NCBI RefSeq assembly: GCF_020360975.1
Contig: NW_025408668.1
Coordinates: 2,604,001 to 2,668,000, forward strand
Direction of reading: 5' to 3'
DNA length: 64,000 nucleotides
Source: Hirsutella rhossiliensis
Taxonomy: Eukaryota; Ascomycota; Sordariomycetes; Hypocreales; Ophiocordycipitaceae
A program made the position numbers and the translations under genes. The notes under the pieces were generated by a model. The model saw nothing but the letters and a program-made list of their open reading frames with translations. It was not told the origin of the DNA and did no database searches. This document shows, in pieces, positions 32,589-45,060 of this stretch (the stretch's first letter is position 1; each line of letters starts with the position of its first letter).

Positions 32589-33575
32589 ATTGTTATATTA
32601 TATTAACGGCCTTCTTATATCTTAGCCGCCCTTTTAGTCGCTATAAGTATACGTCCTATCTATATAGTAGCTACTACTATATATAAGGGAACGCCGATAA
32701 AGCTTATAGAGGTATTACTAAGATTACGTATTACTTAAGTTACTATTATTAAACTTAACCTCCTTTCTATCTTAGTATATACGCCCCTTTACTACTTAGA
32801 GTACGTTTACCCATGCTTCTTAGTATAGGTACTTTAAAAACTAATAGGATTTACTACTATAGCCTATATAGCGACCCTCCTATCGCTACCTCTTTTTATC
32901 CTTAGTCCTTAAAGTAAAGATAGAGATATCTAAAGTATTATTAGCGTTATCTTCTTCTTATACTATAGAAGAAGATAAAAAAAGAAACTTATTACTACTA
33001 AGCTTATAAAAGAGGTAAATAAGATCGGTATATATATTTAATAGTATAGATCTTTCGCTTAAACGGGTACGCTAATCTATATTTAAGCTTATAATAAGGT
33101 AATTATACTTTACTATATTAAGCTAGCTATATATATTTACTTAATATAGTACCTCTTTAAACTATATAAAGTAAGCTAGAATTACTTTACTTTACTTTTA
33201 ATAAAGCATTATAAGCTCTTAGCCTATTAACTTAGCTATATTAAGTTCGCTATAATTAATATAGAGCTTTATAAAAAGGTTAGTTAGTCTATTAATACTA
33301 ATATACGTAAATAGTAAGAGATACTTTTATAAGTATAAGGATAAGCTTATATAAAGATAGTTAAATTAAGCGCGGATATCCCTTATTATAGCGCTATTAG
33401 TATAAAGTTTTACTTTTATATAAAGTAGCTATAGCTTAAGCTTTATAAAGGAGCCGTTAAACTTACTAAGGTATAGTAGTACCGCTCTTAGTTATATAGA
33501 GCTCTATTATTATAAGAGGATCTTAATTACCTAAGTAAACTAAGTATTACGTTTACTTTAATTTTACGATTATAA
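32589..33575 (+). pseudogene. 328-codon frame inside F-2
   Basis: Same frame and same length as 10000-10986 in F-1, with many extra TpA changes (for example the TFALILRL end). F-2 has CGA where F-1 has TAA near the end, which suggests that the TAA at 10978 is a mutated codon and the shared TAA is the real stop. Function unknown. Confidence 0.4.
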
Positions 33576-33718
33576 GAGTATAGATATTTTATATATATAT
33601 ATACTAGCGCGGGCGGTTTTACTAGACTAAGTAATTAAACGTTAGTATTAAAGGCAGCTAAAAATAGCTATTCTATATATAGGGATATAAGGAGGATAAA
33701 ATAAAGCGTAAATTATAC

Positions 33719-33895
33719 TATTATAAAGTAGGTAGAGGCATAAGCTTAAGTATAGTTTATTAAAAGAAGGTTAATAATTTATAAAGGGGAAAAGGAAGAG
33801 AAGTATAGGCTTAGCCTATATAGGTATAGAGGCCGCTTATATATAGACTTAGCCTAGACCTTAGTCTAGGCCTATATAAGGTAAAAGCCCTTATA
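33719..33895 (-). repeat. LTR of F-2 (right)
   Basis: 177 bp, tattataaag...agcccttata, then the GTAAT duplication. Confidence 0.85.
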
Positions 33896-33900
33896 GTAAT

Positions 33901-34587
33901 TTAGCCTTATAATTATATTTAAGGCTTTATAGTTATAATAAAACTATATCCTACCTCTTAGCTTATATATAAATAAGACTAGCGCCTTTACTTTAAAACT
34001 ACTTACTTAAATAAAACCCTTATTTAAGAGGTCCTTTAATATCTTCTTTAATACTAATAACTTTATATATAATATATTATATAGCGGCTTAAATAGTATA
34101 AGTAGCTCTTACCCTTTCTTATTAATATAAAGTATAACTTTATAGTTTACTTTTAGCTTATATAAGTTAAGCTTATTTACTTTTTAAGACTTAAATAGTA
34201 GTAGGAGGTTATAAAAGCGCTTTAATATCTCTTATTATAGCTTAAAAGGTAACTTTAGCCTTTTTATTTAAAGGGCCTTATTAATATTTACTAAGCTAAC
34301 TATATAAACCGTTATATTAGCTACTGCTTAATCTTCCTTTTACTTTACTTATTATATAGTCCTTATAAATATAAAGGTAAGGACTTTTTAAGCTAAGTAT
34401 AAAGCTTAAACGCTTAGTCTTATACTTATAAAACTATTATTATAGTAGACCTATTAGTATTTAAGCTTAAACTATAGCTTCTTTTAATATAAAATTAAGT
34501 ATAACTTTATATATAATAACTAAGGTTCCTTAAAGATTAAGGGAAACTCTAGTTAAGGGATTATATAAGCTATAATAAGCTTATAAT
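33901..34587 (-). pseudogene. Family A RT and upstream region (A-4, segment 3)
   Basis: Aligns with A-1 20190-20865. It continues A-4 from 23689 and is cut by a C solo LTR with an ATAAT duplication. Confidence 0.78.
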
Positions 34588-35063
34588 TCTCGTAAAGAGA
34601 GATATAAGAAGTATATAAAAATATATAAAGGTAAAATTAAAAGTAAGGGGTTAGATAGGTAGGGCAAAGATATTTAATTCTTATAAGGGCAGTAATTATA
34701 GTAGGGGAGTAATTATTATATTTCCTTAGTTATCCTTCTTTCCTTTATCTAACGCTCCTCTTTATACCCGTTTAGTATCTTAATTAATAAAGAAGATCTT
34801 ACTTAAAGAAGCTACTAATATCCTCTTAACTACTAAGCCTTTTACTAGTTTTTCCCCTTTATTCTAGCCGTTACCGGTATATCTATCTTATCTCTTGCTA
34901 CCTTTATAAGAAGCTATTACTACTTTTACTTCCCCTCTTACCCTTACCCTCCTCTCTATACCTCTTTTTAGCTCTTTCTCTTAAACCGGTTTTTTAGCTT
35001 CCTAGGTCCCTCTTACTAAGGGATATCTCTAAGAACTACGAAATTAAGCTACGCTTCGCGATA
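34588..35063 (-). mobile_element. Solo LTR of Copia family C in A-4
   Basis: 476 bp in reverse orientation, tctcgtaaag...cttcgcgata, with ATAAT at 34583-34587 and 35064-35068. Strongly RIPped. Confidence 0.86.
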
Positions 35064-35068
35064 ATAAT

Positions 35069-35099
35069 AGCTATTAACCTTTATAGCTAGCTATATAAT
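35069..35099 (-). pseudogene. Family A scrap (A-4, segment 4)
   Basis: agctattaacctttatagctagc corresponds to A-1 near 20870-20895. The final ATAAT (35095-35099) is the left target site of C-2. Confidence 0.7.
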
Positions 35100-35582
35100 T
35101 ATTATAAAGTATAGCTTAATTTATATTCTTAGAGATATCCCTTAGTAAGAGGGACCTAGGAAGCTAAAAAATACTAGTATAAAAGAAGGAAGAAGGAGCT
35201 AAAAGGAGGTATAAAAAAAAGGTAAGGGTAAAAGGGAAAGTAAAAGTAGTAATAGCTTCTTATAGAGGTAGCGAGAGATAAAATAAAAATACCGGTAATA
35301 GCTAGAATAAAGAGGAAAAACTAGTAAAAAGCTTAGGAGTTAAGAAGATATTACTAGCTTCTTTAAGTAGGATCTTCTTAATTAATTAAGATACTAAAAG
35401 AATATAAAAAAGGGCGTTAAATAAAGGAAAGAAGGATAATTAAGGTAATATAATAATTACTCCCTTACTATAATTACTACCCTTATAAGAATTAAATAAC
35501 TTTGCCTTACCTATCTAACCCCTTACTTCCCCTTTTACCTTTATATATTTTAAATATACTTCTTATATCTCTCTTTATAAGA
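35100..35582 (+). repeat. LTR of Copia C-2 (5' LTR)
   Basis: About 483 bp, tattataaag...tttataaga, more RIPped than the C-1 LTRs. The short C/T-rich open frame at 35502-35690 is not a gene. Confidence 0.82.
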
Positions 35583-35980
35583 GTTATAAGCCTAAGAAGA
35601 ATAGAATTCCTTTACCTTCTAGCTACTATAAAAGGTACCTTTCTTATATCTCTTATAGCTCCCTTTTACCCCTCCTACTATAAAAGCTAATTTTTAACTA
35701 ACTTTTCTACCTTTTATTATAATAATATTAAAAGTTAATTCCTTTACTACCCTTATAGTCTATAAGACGATTTTAGTAGAGCCCTAAGATTAAAATAAGT
35801 AGGTAAAGGAGCTATAGGCTTAAGTAGATAAGACTATTTATAATTTAGTTTTCTTTAATAAGTAGGACCCTTTTAAGCCCCCTCTTTATCCTAAGGTAAC
35901 GGAATTTATAAAGGGAGCTACCCTCTTTTCTAAGCTAACCTTAGTATAGTAAAGAGCTTTTTTTACTACCGTAAGTAACT
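35583..35980 (+). pseudogene. Copia C-2 leader and gag start
   Basis: Colinear with C-1 43974-44371. It includes the primer-binding-site region gttataagccta just inside the LTR. The tRNA cannot be named through RIP. Confidence 0.6.
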
Positions 35981-35985
35981 ATAAG

Positions 35986-36242
35986 TATTAGGGGCCGGCG
36001 TATACTTAGTATAGTAGTATAAGGCCGAATAATTATTTATTTAAAGCTAAGGAGAAAGAAGGAAAACTCTATCTTAGTCGCGACGGTTATCTATCTTCCT
36101 TAGTCCCTAGCTTAACCCGTGTTTAGGTGCTATTCGGCCTAAGTTCGGGTCGAGCTCTACTTATATATAGGTCTACTTTAGCCTAACTTCGGTGCGGTCG
36201 CTATAGTATAACCTTAGCCTTCTATGGGCGTAGCCCGTAATA
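35986..36242 (-). repeat. LTR of D-2 (3' LTR)
   Basis: 257 bp, tattaggggc...gcccgtaata. The open frame at 36224-36445 that overlaps its end is C/T-rich non-coding sequence. Confidence 0.9.
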
Positions 36243-36466
36243 CTACCCCCGCTCTCCCCCTCTTATTAGTAGTACTCTCGTTCCTCTCTTACCGCCTTTC
36301 TATTATCGCTATCCCCTTTTTCTCGGCGCGCGCGGTCGCTTCCTTCTACCTTACGCTCGCCCTATCCCTTTATACCCCGCCCTTTTATACGCCCGTTCCG
36401 CCCTCTCCTTCCCTCCTCTACGTATATACCCCTATACCTTACTAACTATACGCGTGCCCTACCGCG

Positions 36467-36474
36467 TATAAATA
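36467..36474 (+). promoter_or_regulatory. TATA box upstream of the antisense frame of D-2
   Basis: TATAAATA, followed by a C/T tract of about 60 bp (36475-36535) and then the frame. The same layout as D-1 4134. Confidence 0.45.
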
Positions 36475-36535
36475 CCCCTCTTTTATCCCCTTTCCCTCTT
36501 CCTTTCTTTTTCCTCCTTTAAGCTTTACTCCCTCT

Positions 36536-37230
36536 ACGCGCGCGCCCTTACTCTACCTAACTTCTATCGCCGCGCCGCGCTATATTATAACTACTATAGG
36601 CCTTCGCACGCCCGCTAGCTTCTCTACTCCGCGTAGCGGCACCCCGCCTCCTAGTACGCTAGGCGACTATACTCTACCGCCTTTACGCTAGTTAACGCGT
36701 CCGCCTATATCTCTTAGTAAGCATAGCGCGACCTATAGTACTACTATACGGCGGCTACCCTATCTCGCCTATATAAGCTAAATAACGTCGCCGAGCGTTA
36801 AGATATAGTATAGTACTTACTAGAATTAGGCGTCGCCGCGTACTTATAATTACTTTACTTATACTCGCGCTAGATTACGCTACCTTCCTATCTATTACTC
36901 TCCCTTAACTTTATTTAATAGGACGCTAATATAATAGTAGTATACTAAGGATATAATCGCCGCTACTAACGCCCTTTAGGACTATATATCTTAAAGGACG
37001 TTTAACGACTATTAAAGCGACCCTTATATATATACTTTATTTCTCCTTTAACTTTATCCTACTATTTATCTTTAACTATCGTTTTAATATACTAAGCTTA
37101 CCTACGCCGCTATATCTACGCGCTAGGCTTAAATATACCTTAATATCTTAAAGTAATTAAGCGGTAGTTAAAGGGCGTTTATAGTTAGTTAAAATTAAGT
37201 CGGTATCCTTAGTACGTCTTACTATATCTA
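36536..37230 (+). pseudogene. Antisense frame of family D (D-2)
   Basis: Plus strand, opposite to gag-pol. Legible: APLLYLTSIAAPRYIITTIG, TPASFSTPRSGTPPPSTLGD, then after several TAG/TAA codons IIAATNAL, LTYAAIST and QIYLNILKQLSGSQRAFIVS. The first codon equivalent to the D-1 ATG is ACG here, so the start is uncertain. The 3' end merges into a C/T-rich, stop-poor tract (37230-37500) that I do not count as coding. No domain recognised. Confidence 0.38.
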
Positions 37231-37499
37231 TATCTTATCTTATTATATCCTACCCTTATCCCTATCCTTATCTATCCTTTATTACTATCTATTTTATATC
37301 TATCCCTTATCTATCCTTTATCGTTTCCCTTTAGTACTATAGTTCTTCTTTATCCTTTCCTTATTTTTTAACGAGCGTCCCTTATCTTTAACCTTTTTCT
37401 CTTTCTCCCCCTTTTATCCTTTATTTCCCCTTCCTTATCTTCCGCCCTCCTTTTTATCCCTTTCTCTCGCCCCTCCTCTATCGTTCTCCTTTACGTTTC

Positions 37500-40400
37500 C
37501 CTACTATCTCTTAAATCCCTCTAAGGCTTCCGTCTCCTAGAAGTTATCTAGCGGGTACTATAATAGGTTTATATACCCTTACTATTTTATAAGTACCTAT
37601 TACTATCTGCCCCTCCCCCTCTACTTCTACCGCGCTTACTAGATCTCTTTAACGATATACTTAGGCTTATCGTCCTCCCCGATTACCGGTAGCGGTTAGT
37701 AGTTATCGACTACCTATCTGTGTAGTAGGTTCTCTACCGCCTAGCGGAGAAATTCTACGTAGAGCCTCTTATATACCTTCCTTAGTATATTAAGCTCTAC
37801 TATATATAGGCTTACTACCTTTATTATAGTATACTTTTAGTATAGCTAGTTAAGCTTCCTATATAGCCGGTTAGTTATATATTTAGCTATATCTACTTAT
37901 ACCTTATTGCTTATTTTAAACCTCTTTACTAAGGCTCTCCTTTAATTCGCTATCTCCTTTTATCTTACTTACGCCGCGATAATAGCGGTTTATAGGAAGT
38001 CGGTTACCTCTCTTATCTTTTAGGCGAGCTCCCTCGCCCCCTTTACTTTTAGCGCTAGTAGCCCCTCCTCCCTTACTATTTAGACTAGCTTAATATCGTA
38101 TCTATATATCGCGAAGAACGGGCTTACGCCCGTTATCGACGCTACGCGGTTATTTAGTATAGCTTATACGCACGGTAGCTACGCTCCTTAGTCGTCCTAG
38201 CCGTAATAAACGTACGCTTAAAGGTATACCTATACTTCTTAGTTCGCGCGCTTAGTCGACTTATCTATCTATAGGTAGTATACTAAACTTAACTTCCTTT
38301 ATACTCCCGTTTATTTATAGAACTCCCTTTAAAAGCTTCCTATTTAGTTTATCCCTTTATCCGATATAATTAACCTTAGTATCTTATAGAAGCGGAAGTA
38401 AGCCTAGAGGAACCTTATCGCGTATATTACTACCCTTATTATCGGTATCGCTTTAAGTATTACCGCTTTTATTAGCTGGTCTATAATTACTTAAAGGTAC
38501 TTTATACCTTTTATCTTAGTTAGCGGTAGTTCGACTATAAAGTCTATCGATAAGTATATAAACGGTTAGGATAGCGGTAGTAAGGGCTTTAAGAGTCCCT
38601 TTTAAAGTTACCTCTATATATACCCCCTCTTATATAGTCCGTAGTTTACGACGAGCCGCTTTACCGTCGCTAACTAGCTAGGCTAAAAGAATTCTTAGGC
38701 TAGTATTACTAAGGTCCCCTCTCTCCCTAAGTATCCTACCGCTATTAAGTCGTACGTCTATTAAGCTATCTATACCTAAAGTATATCTTATTCCTTAGCC
38801 CCCTTTTCTTTATTATACTTTAGTTTCCTTAGTACTTATAGCCTCTCTTAAAAGTATAACTATCTCTTAACGTTAATCGTATATTTACTTAGCTATACCT
38901 TTAGTTACTATTTCGGTGCTAGCGATCTCTCTCCTTTATATACTACTTAAAATACCGCTTAGTATTCCTTATCTTTCCTTAACGCCTCTATCTATTTCTT
39001 CTATAGCTCTTAGTCGTTAAATACTAGTATAAGGTTAGCTTATTCTTAGGGTATATTTTAGCCTAAGTTTAGGTCGAGATTTAGTCGGTTATCGCCCTTA
39101 TTCGCCTCCTCCTTAGGTCGTCTAACGGGCCCCCTTACTCCGCCGATATACGCTATCGCGCCTACCCCTCTTTTACCTACCTATAGCGCCGCTACTACCG
39201 CCCTATCTCGGGCTAAGCGTCCCGGTAAGTTAGCGTATCGGCCCTTAGCGGGGACTAGGCGGCCTCGCGGGTATACGGTCTCCGGAATTATCTAGACTAC
39301 CCGCCCTATCTCCTTTTCGTCTATTTCGCCCGCCGGCCGATCCTACTCTTAGTAGGATAGCGCGTCGGGCACCGCCGCTAGCCTCCTTAGCCGGAACTCT
39401 AGTATAAAGTTATAGGATATAAGCTCTATCGCCTATTAGCTTTATCTCTCGTTTAACTTCTTTTTTATTATAAAGTACCTTAGGTTATCGTAGTTAGTTA
39501 ATACTATAAAAGTAAGTATATTCTAGAGTTCTATTCCCTAGAAGTCTAAGTACTATATAATTATAAGTATCTCCTTATCGTAGATTAGGTAGTTATACTC
39601 CGCTAGGTTTAGTCTCTTTAAGAAGAATCCTACTAGGTATTATATACCGTCTAGCCCTACCTATATTAGCGCCTCCCTTATCGCGTATCTAAAATAGTCT
39701 GCTTCTAGGTATATTTCTCTCTCTAAGTTATAGAGTTATAGTACTAGGGTATTATAGAAGGCGTTCTAAATAAACTTAAACGCTACTTAGTACTTATCCG
39801 TTTGCTTAAAGATCGCGCCCTTCTTATAAAGGCCGTCTAAGTATACTAATGCCTTTACGTAGAGTAATATAAAAGCCTAGTAGTAGTTCGCGAAGCTAAG
39901 GAAGCTCCGGACTCCTCTTATATTCTAGGGTACCTACTATATTTATATTGCCTAGATCTTCTCTAGGTTATATCGAACCTTGCCCCCTACCTATATAATA
40001 AAGCCTAGGTACTTAACCTCCTTTATTATAAAGTTATACTTCCTTAGGTCTAATATTAAGCTTACTTTTTATAGCTTTTAAAGTACCCTTACTACCTTCT
40101 CTTAATAGTCTTAGAGAGACCTTAATAAGTAGATTAAGACGTTATCTATATACGCTATAACGAACTTATATAGGCACCCCTTTAATACCTTATTAATATA
40201 TTATTAGAAGGTAGCTAGCGTCCCTATTAAGCTAAATAGGTATACTTATTACTTAAATAATCTAAACCTTATCCGAAAGGCTATCTTAAACTTATAGCCC
40301 TTTACTATCTAGATCTTATAAAACGCCGCTACGACGTCGAGCTTTATAAACTACTTTACCTTTATAAGTATTTATAGTATCTCTATAATTAAAGGTAGCG

Positions 40401-41760
40401 CGTACCTATCCCTCTTTATAATTACGTTTAGGGCCCGGTAATCGTAGTAAAATCGTAAGCGACTATCTAACTTTTAAGTAAAGAGTACTAAGGCTATAGC
40501 CGAGGAGCTACTTAGGCAGATTAGGTTTACCTTTATTAGCTCGCTTAGGGTCTTCCTTAGTACTAAGAGTTCCTCCCTCGATATATCGTAGAGGGGTCCC
40601 TATAGTAAGGGGGGCTCTACCCTATCTTTATTTAATATTAGGTTAATCTTATAGTTTACCCTTAGCCTATATAGGGGTATCTTTAAAGCCTTCTTTAGTA
40701 TAAAGAGGTCTAGGTATATATCTAGCGCCTACTTTAGAACGTAGTCCGCTAGGTCTACCGCCGTCTTTAGCTAGAGTACTCTCTTTACGTTCTTTATTAT
40801 AATTGCCTAGATATTAACTATCCTTTACCTTCCCTTATTATCCCTTACCGCCCTCTCCCTTTAATATTCCGCTACGAATACTACCGCGCTAACGATCTTT
40901 GCCCCTTAGATCTATTCTACCCTCCTTATTACTTTCGATCCTTATAGGCTAATCTAGATCTTAGCCTTACCGTGCTAAATCTAATCCCCTACTACGTTAT
41001 ATATTACTTAGTTTTTCTTTATCTATAGCCTTCTTAGGAATATATTATAGCTTAGCCTAAGGACTATATATATAAAGGTCTACTTTATATAGCCGTTAAT
41101 ATCTATCTTAAATACTACGATTCCTTTTATTTATAGGGCTAAAGTATCTTTTAAGAACGGCCTTAATTATCTTTTCCTTTTATTAGCGAGAGGTATCTAT
41201 AGCTTCTTTACTACCCTCTCGCTTATTATAGTATAGTAATTATAGCTAGTATCTACGAGCGCGTTAAGTCCTTTCTTCCTATTAATACTTACCCTTAGCG
41301 TTACTAAGCCTAGCGTAAGATAGTCCCTCGTTAACTTCTAAGCTTCTTACTATTTCTCTTTTACCCTTAGCGCCTAACTTTATACTAGGGTTCCCCTTTT
41401 TCTAAGTCGTTATTATCCTTAGCGTCCCTCTCTTCCTTTATAGCGCCCGCCCTTTAGGGTTCCTATCTCTTCTTTTTATAATAGAGCGCGATATATCCTT
41501 TAACTCTATAGTTAAAGTATATCTAGTTCTCCGGCTAGCTCTACCCCTCCTTTTATTTATCTAAAGCGTTAATACCGGTTATTAGGGTATCCCTATCTTT
41601 ATCCTTCCTTTCTTAGGGGTATATATCCGCTAGTCTCCTTTAGTTTAGGGGGGGTTATCTTATTTACTAGACCCTCTTTAGCTTAGCCGCTATTTATACT
41701 ACCCGATTAGTATAAGCGGCGAAGCTTAATATAGGGAGGTCGACTATAACTAACGCCTCG
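37500..41760 (-). pseudogene. Family D pol (D-2): RT, RNase H, integrase, chromodomain
   Basis: Minus strand. RT box FVIAYIDNVLIYLLRSL, with YIDN codons at 40141-40152. Chromodomain at about 37500-37690: PKYIVKEI, RGRGR, QVLIK, GYIN, then PLDNF..TEALEGFKR, matching the pattern in which a W-E-P-L-E..TEAL tail closes the domain. Upstream of it is the integrase C-terminal region with NILRKVYKRLYVEFL. All parts are broken by TAG/TAA. Confidence 0.85.
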
Positions 41761-41779
41761 CGGAGCTAGATTCCTAGAG

Positions 41780-42300
41780 CCCCCTCTAGGAAGACGATCT
41801 AAACGTCGTATAGCTAAGACCCGCCCCTAGCCTTAAAGAGTCTCTACTTAAACTTCGGGAGGAACGCTATAAACGTCTAACTTTCCCTTTATTTTATTAT
41901 CTAGATCGCCGCCGCCGCGTATAACTAGATATCTATATTAAGGTAGATCGAGTTAAGGTACTTTAGGAATTCCTTTTAATTATAGCCCTTCTCTACCCCT
42001 ATTCTATAGTATATAGCGACCGTTTATTATAGCCCGGCGTCTAGGTAGTTATAGATAAGGTAGAAGATTTCCCTTAAGCTTAAGAAGAATTCTTCGTTAA
42101 TCTCGTACTTCTCCTATATATATCGTGCCTATAGGGTATAGTACTGTCGTTATCTATCGAATTTTCCTAGGCTTAGGAGAGGCTTCCTATAGCTATTCTT
42201 CCTTACTGCCTTCCCCTCGGTTATAGGCGTCGCTGCCCCCCCCATCGCCCTTAAGGGCGGTATTAAACCACCTACTCCGCCCCTAGCCCCCTCCTATATA
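41780..42300 (-). pseudogene. Family D gag (D-2)
   Basis: Minus strand. Reads GKFD..YYTL.ARYI then EKYEINEEFFLSLREIFYLI and NYLDAGL, a helical Gag-like stretch; I place it as capsid by position after the 5' LTR. No zinc knuckle is legible. Confidence 0.6.
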
Positions 42301-42591
42301 CCCGTCTATATTAGTTTATCTATCCTTTAGTATATCCTCTTAATCTAGCTAATTAGTTCCTATATCTATAGTTAGCTCTATATTACTTAATACCTTATCT
42401 CTACCTCTCTTACCTATAGCGAGAGTATCGCTTACTCTATTATTAGCCGGGCGTTTAGCCCTCCCGTTACTGCTCCCTACCGTCCTTAGGCCTATTCTCC
42501 CTCCTTTAGGTCGTCGGGATATCTATATTATATCCTTTTAGTCCGATCTCTCTCTAGGATTTATAGCCTTATCTAAAAGGAGCTTTAGATA

Positions 42592-42848
42592 TATTAGGGG
42601 CCGGCGTATACTTAGTATAGTAGTACGGGGCCGAATAATTATTTATCTAAAGCTAAGGAGAAAGGAGGAAAATTCTATCCTAGTCGCGATAGTTATCCGT
42701 CTTCCTTAGTCCCTAGCTCGACCTATATTCGGGTGCTATTCGGCCTAAGTTTAGGTCGAGCTCTACTAGTACGTAGGTCTACTTTAGCCCGACTTCGGTG
42801 CGGTCGCTATAATATAACCTTAGCCTTCTATAGGCGTAGCCCGTAATA
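42592..42848 (-). repeat. LTR of D-2 (5' LTR)
   Basis: 257 bp, tattaggggc...gcccgtaata. Confidence 0.9.
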
Positions 42849-42853
42849 ATAAG

Positions 42854-43491
42854 AGTTACTATAAGGAATACCTTTATAAGTTAAAGTTACTAACTACTAT
42901 ATATATAGCTATAATAGAATCCCTTAGTACTATAAAGCTAATCTCTCTTTAAGAAGAAGAGACTCTTAGGTAGTAGCTTTTAAAGCTCGAGACCTTAATA
43001 GATCCCTTAAGGGGCTATATAACTAACCGGATTAGGAAGACCTATACGGCCTACCTAGGAGCCTTTTTTACTAAGAACCTTCTAGCCTCTTTATAGCTAG
43101 CTAAGTAAATAGAGATCCTTAAGGAAGCTAACTAATACTTCTTAATAAAAGCTCTTTCTAGCTAGTATATTACGTAATAGCTAGGTAGGGCGGATAGGTC
43201 GGCCTAGGTAAGGGGCTTAAGGTAAAAGAAAGAGAGATATTAAGGGAGACGGTATAAGATATAAGAAAAATATAGCTAAAGAGTAACTATAGTTAAATAA
43301 AGAGGGAGAAAAAAAAAGAATCTTTCCTTCTCTTAGCTAAACGATCTATATAAAGGAAAGATATTATATAATTTCTATCCTATAATATAGTAGCTATAAG
43401 ATATATCTATATTAATAAAGCTTATTAATAATAGTTACTTTACTATCTTTTAAGAAGCTAGTAAGGAACTAAATAAAGAGGCTACTAAAGT
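42854..43491 (+). pseudogene. Copia C-2 gag
   Basis: Colinear with C-1 44376-44790, but it keeps about 225 bp (43165-43388) that C-1 lacks. The Gag frame reads AKLISL..EETLR..LLKLE, TNRI.KTYTAYLGAFFTKNL. The extra part is Lys/Arg-rich, the place where a nucleocapsid region would lie. Confidence 0.65.
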
Positions 43492-43496
43492 ATAAT

Positions 43497-43973
43497 TATC
43501 GTAAAGCATAGCTTAATTTTATAGTTCTTAGAGATATCCTTAGGTAAGAGGGACCTAGGAAGCTAAAAAACCGGTTTAAAAGAAGGAGCTAAAAAGAGGT
43601 ATAGAGAGGAGGGTAAGGGTATAAGGGGAAGTAGAAGTAGCGATAGCTTCCTATAAAGGTAGCGAGAGATAAGATAGATATACCGGTAACGGCTAAAAGA
43701 GAGGGGAAAAACTAGTAAAAAGCTTAGTAGTTAAGAGGATATTAGTAGCTTCTTTAAGTAAGATCTTCTTTATTAATAGAGATACTAAATAGGTATAAAG
43801 AGGAGCGTTAAATAAAGGAAAGAAGGATAATTAAGGTAATATAATAATTACTCCCCTACTATAATTACTACCCTTATAAGAATTAAATATCTTTACCCTA
43901 CCTATCCGACCTCTTACTTTTAATTTTACCTTAATATATTTTATATATACTTCTTATATCTTTCTTTATAAGA
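43497..43973 (+). repeat. LTR of C-1 (5' LTR)
   Basis: 477 bp, tatcgtaaag...ctttataaga. Confidence 0.9.
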
Positions 43974-44129
43974 GTTATAAGCTTAGGAGGAATAGAATTC
44001 CTATACCTTCCGGCTACTATAAAAGGTACCTTTCTTATATCCCTTATAGCCCCTTCCTTTACCCCTCTTACTAGAAAAGCTAACTTTTAACCGACTTTTC
44101 TACCCCCTCTTTTATAATAATATCTAAAA

Positions 44130-45060
44130 ACCACTCTACCGCCCTTATAGTCTATAGGACGATTCTTATAAAGCCTTAAGATTAGGATAAGTAGGTAAAG
44201 GAGCTATAGGCTTATATAGATAGAACTATCTATAATTTAGTCTTCTTTAATAAGTAAGACCCTCTTAAGCCCCTTCTTTATCCTAGGGCAACGGAATTTA
44301 TAGAAAGAGCTTCCCTCTTCTTTAAGCTAACCTCTATATAATAAAGAGCTTTTTCTACTACCTTAGGTAACTATAAGAGTTACTATAAGGAATACCTTTA
44401 TAAGACGAAGCTACTAACTATTATATATATAGCGATAACGGAATCTATTAGTACCGCGAAGCTAATCTTTCTTTAAAAAGAAAAGACCCTTAGGTAGTAG
44501 CTTTTAAAGCTCGAGACCTTAATAGCTCCCTTAAGGGGCTATATAACTAACCGTATTAGGAAGACCTATACGGCCTACCTAGGAGCCTTTTCTACTAAGA
44601 ACCTTTTAGCTTCTTCGTAGCTAGCTAAGTAGGAAGAAATCCTAAGGAAGCTAACTAATACTTCCTAATAAAAGCTCTTTCCGGCTAATAGCTATAGGAT
44701 ATATCGCTACTAATAAAGCCTATTAGTTACGGTTACTTAACTATCTTTTAAGAAGCTAGCTAGGAACTAAACTAAGAGGCTATTAAAGTATAATAGTAAG
44801 TAGTCTTATTCCTTAGTAGCTAGCACTCGACTTAAACGGCTTAACCTGCTGCCCTTATAGCTACTATAGCCCCTCCTACTACGGCCCCCGCCGCTGCTAC
44901 TATAGCTGCCCCTCTAGCTCCTCCTCCCTCGAGAGCCTCGACCTTATTTATAATAGCTGCCCCGGTCCCGGCCCCGGCTCTACCTACTACTACGGGCCCG
45001 GCCCCGTTAGTCCGTTAGTCGAAAAATTAAAGAACTAGTCGAAATCGAACCTCTTTATTA
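44130..45060 (+). pseudogene. Copia C-1 gag
   Basis: Plus strand: YKEYLYKTKLLTIIYIAITE, ISTAKLIFL, then an acidic/Lys stretch, TNRIRKTYTAYLGAFSTKNL, and after the deletion point a Pro/Ala/Thr-rich linker (ATIAPPTTAPAAATIAAPLA) at 44840-45000 before the protease/integrase part. The nucleocapsid segment present in C-2 is missing here. Confidence 0.65.

Larger units (their letters stand above)
23695..33895 (-). mobile_element. Short LTR element F-2, split by B-1
   Basis: LTRs at 23695-23871 and 33719-33895 (177 bp each) and GTAAT duplications at 23690-23694/33896-33900. Without B-1 it is about 1875 bp, the same as F-1. The interior is 23872-24098 plus 32425-33718 and carries the same 328-codon plus-strand frame. 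It is more heavily RIPped than F-1. Confidence 0.85.
35986..42848 (-). mobile_element. Full-length Gypsy chromovirus D-2
   Basis: 6863 bp, LTRs 35986-36242 and 42592-42848 (257 bp each), ATAAG duplications at 35981-35985 and 42849-42853. Minus-strand gag (41780-42300), RT (about 40000-40760), integrase and chromodomain (37500-37690), and a plus-strand unit at 36467-37230. It is better preserved (more C/G) than D-1 and serves as the family reference. Confidence 0.92.

Noticed and set aside
35502..35690. 62-codon open frame in C/T-rich DNA
   Set aside because: Spans the end of a Copia LTR and the leader; other C copies do not keep it open and the residues are Leu/Pro/Ser from a pyrimidine tract.
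36224..36445. 73-codon hydrophobic open frame
   Set aside because: Starts inside the LTR of D-2 and lies before the TATA box; the openness comes from C/T-rich sequence. The D-1 counterpart has no ATG.
37230..37500. Long stop-poor plus-strand frame
   Set aside because: Almost pure C/T tract; absence of stops is compositional.
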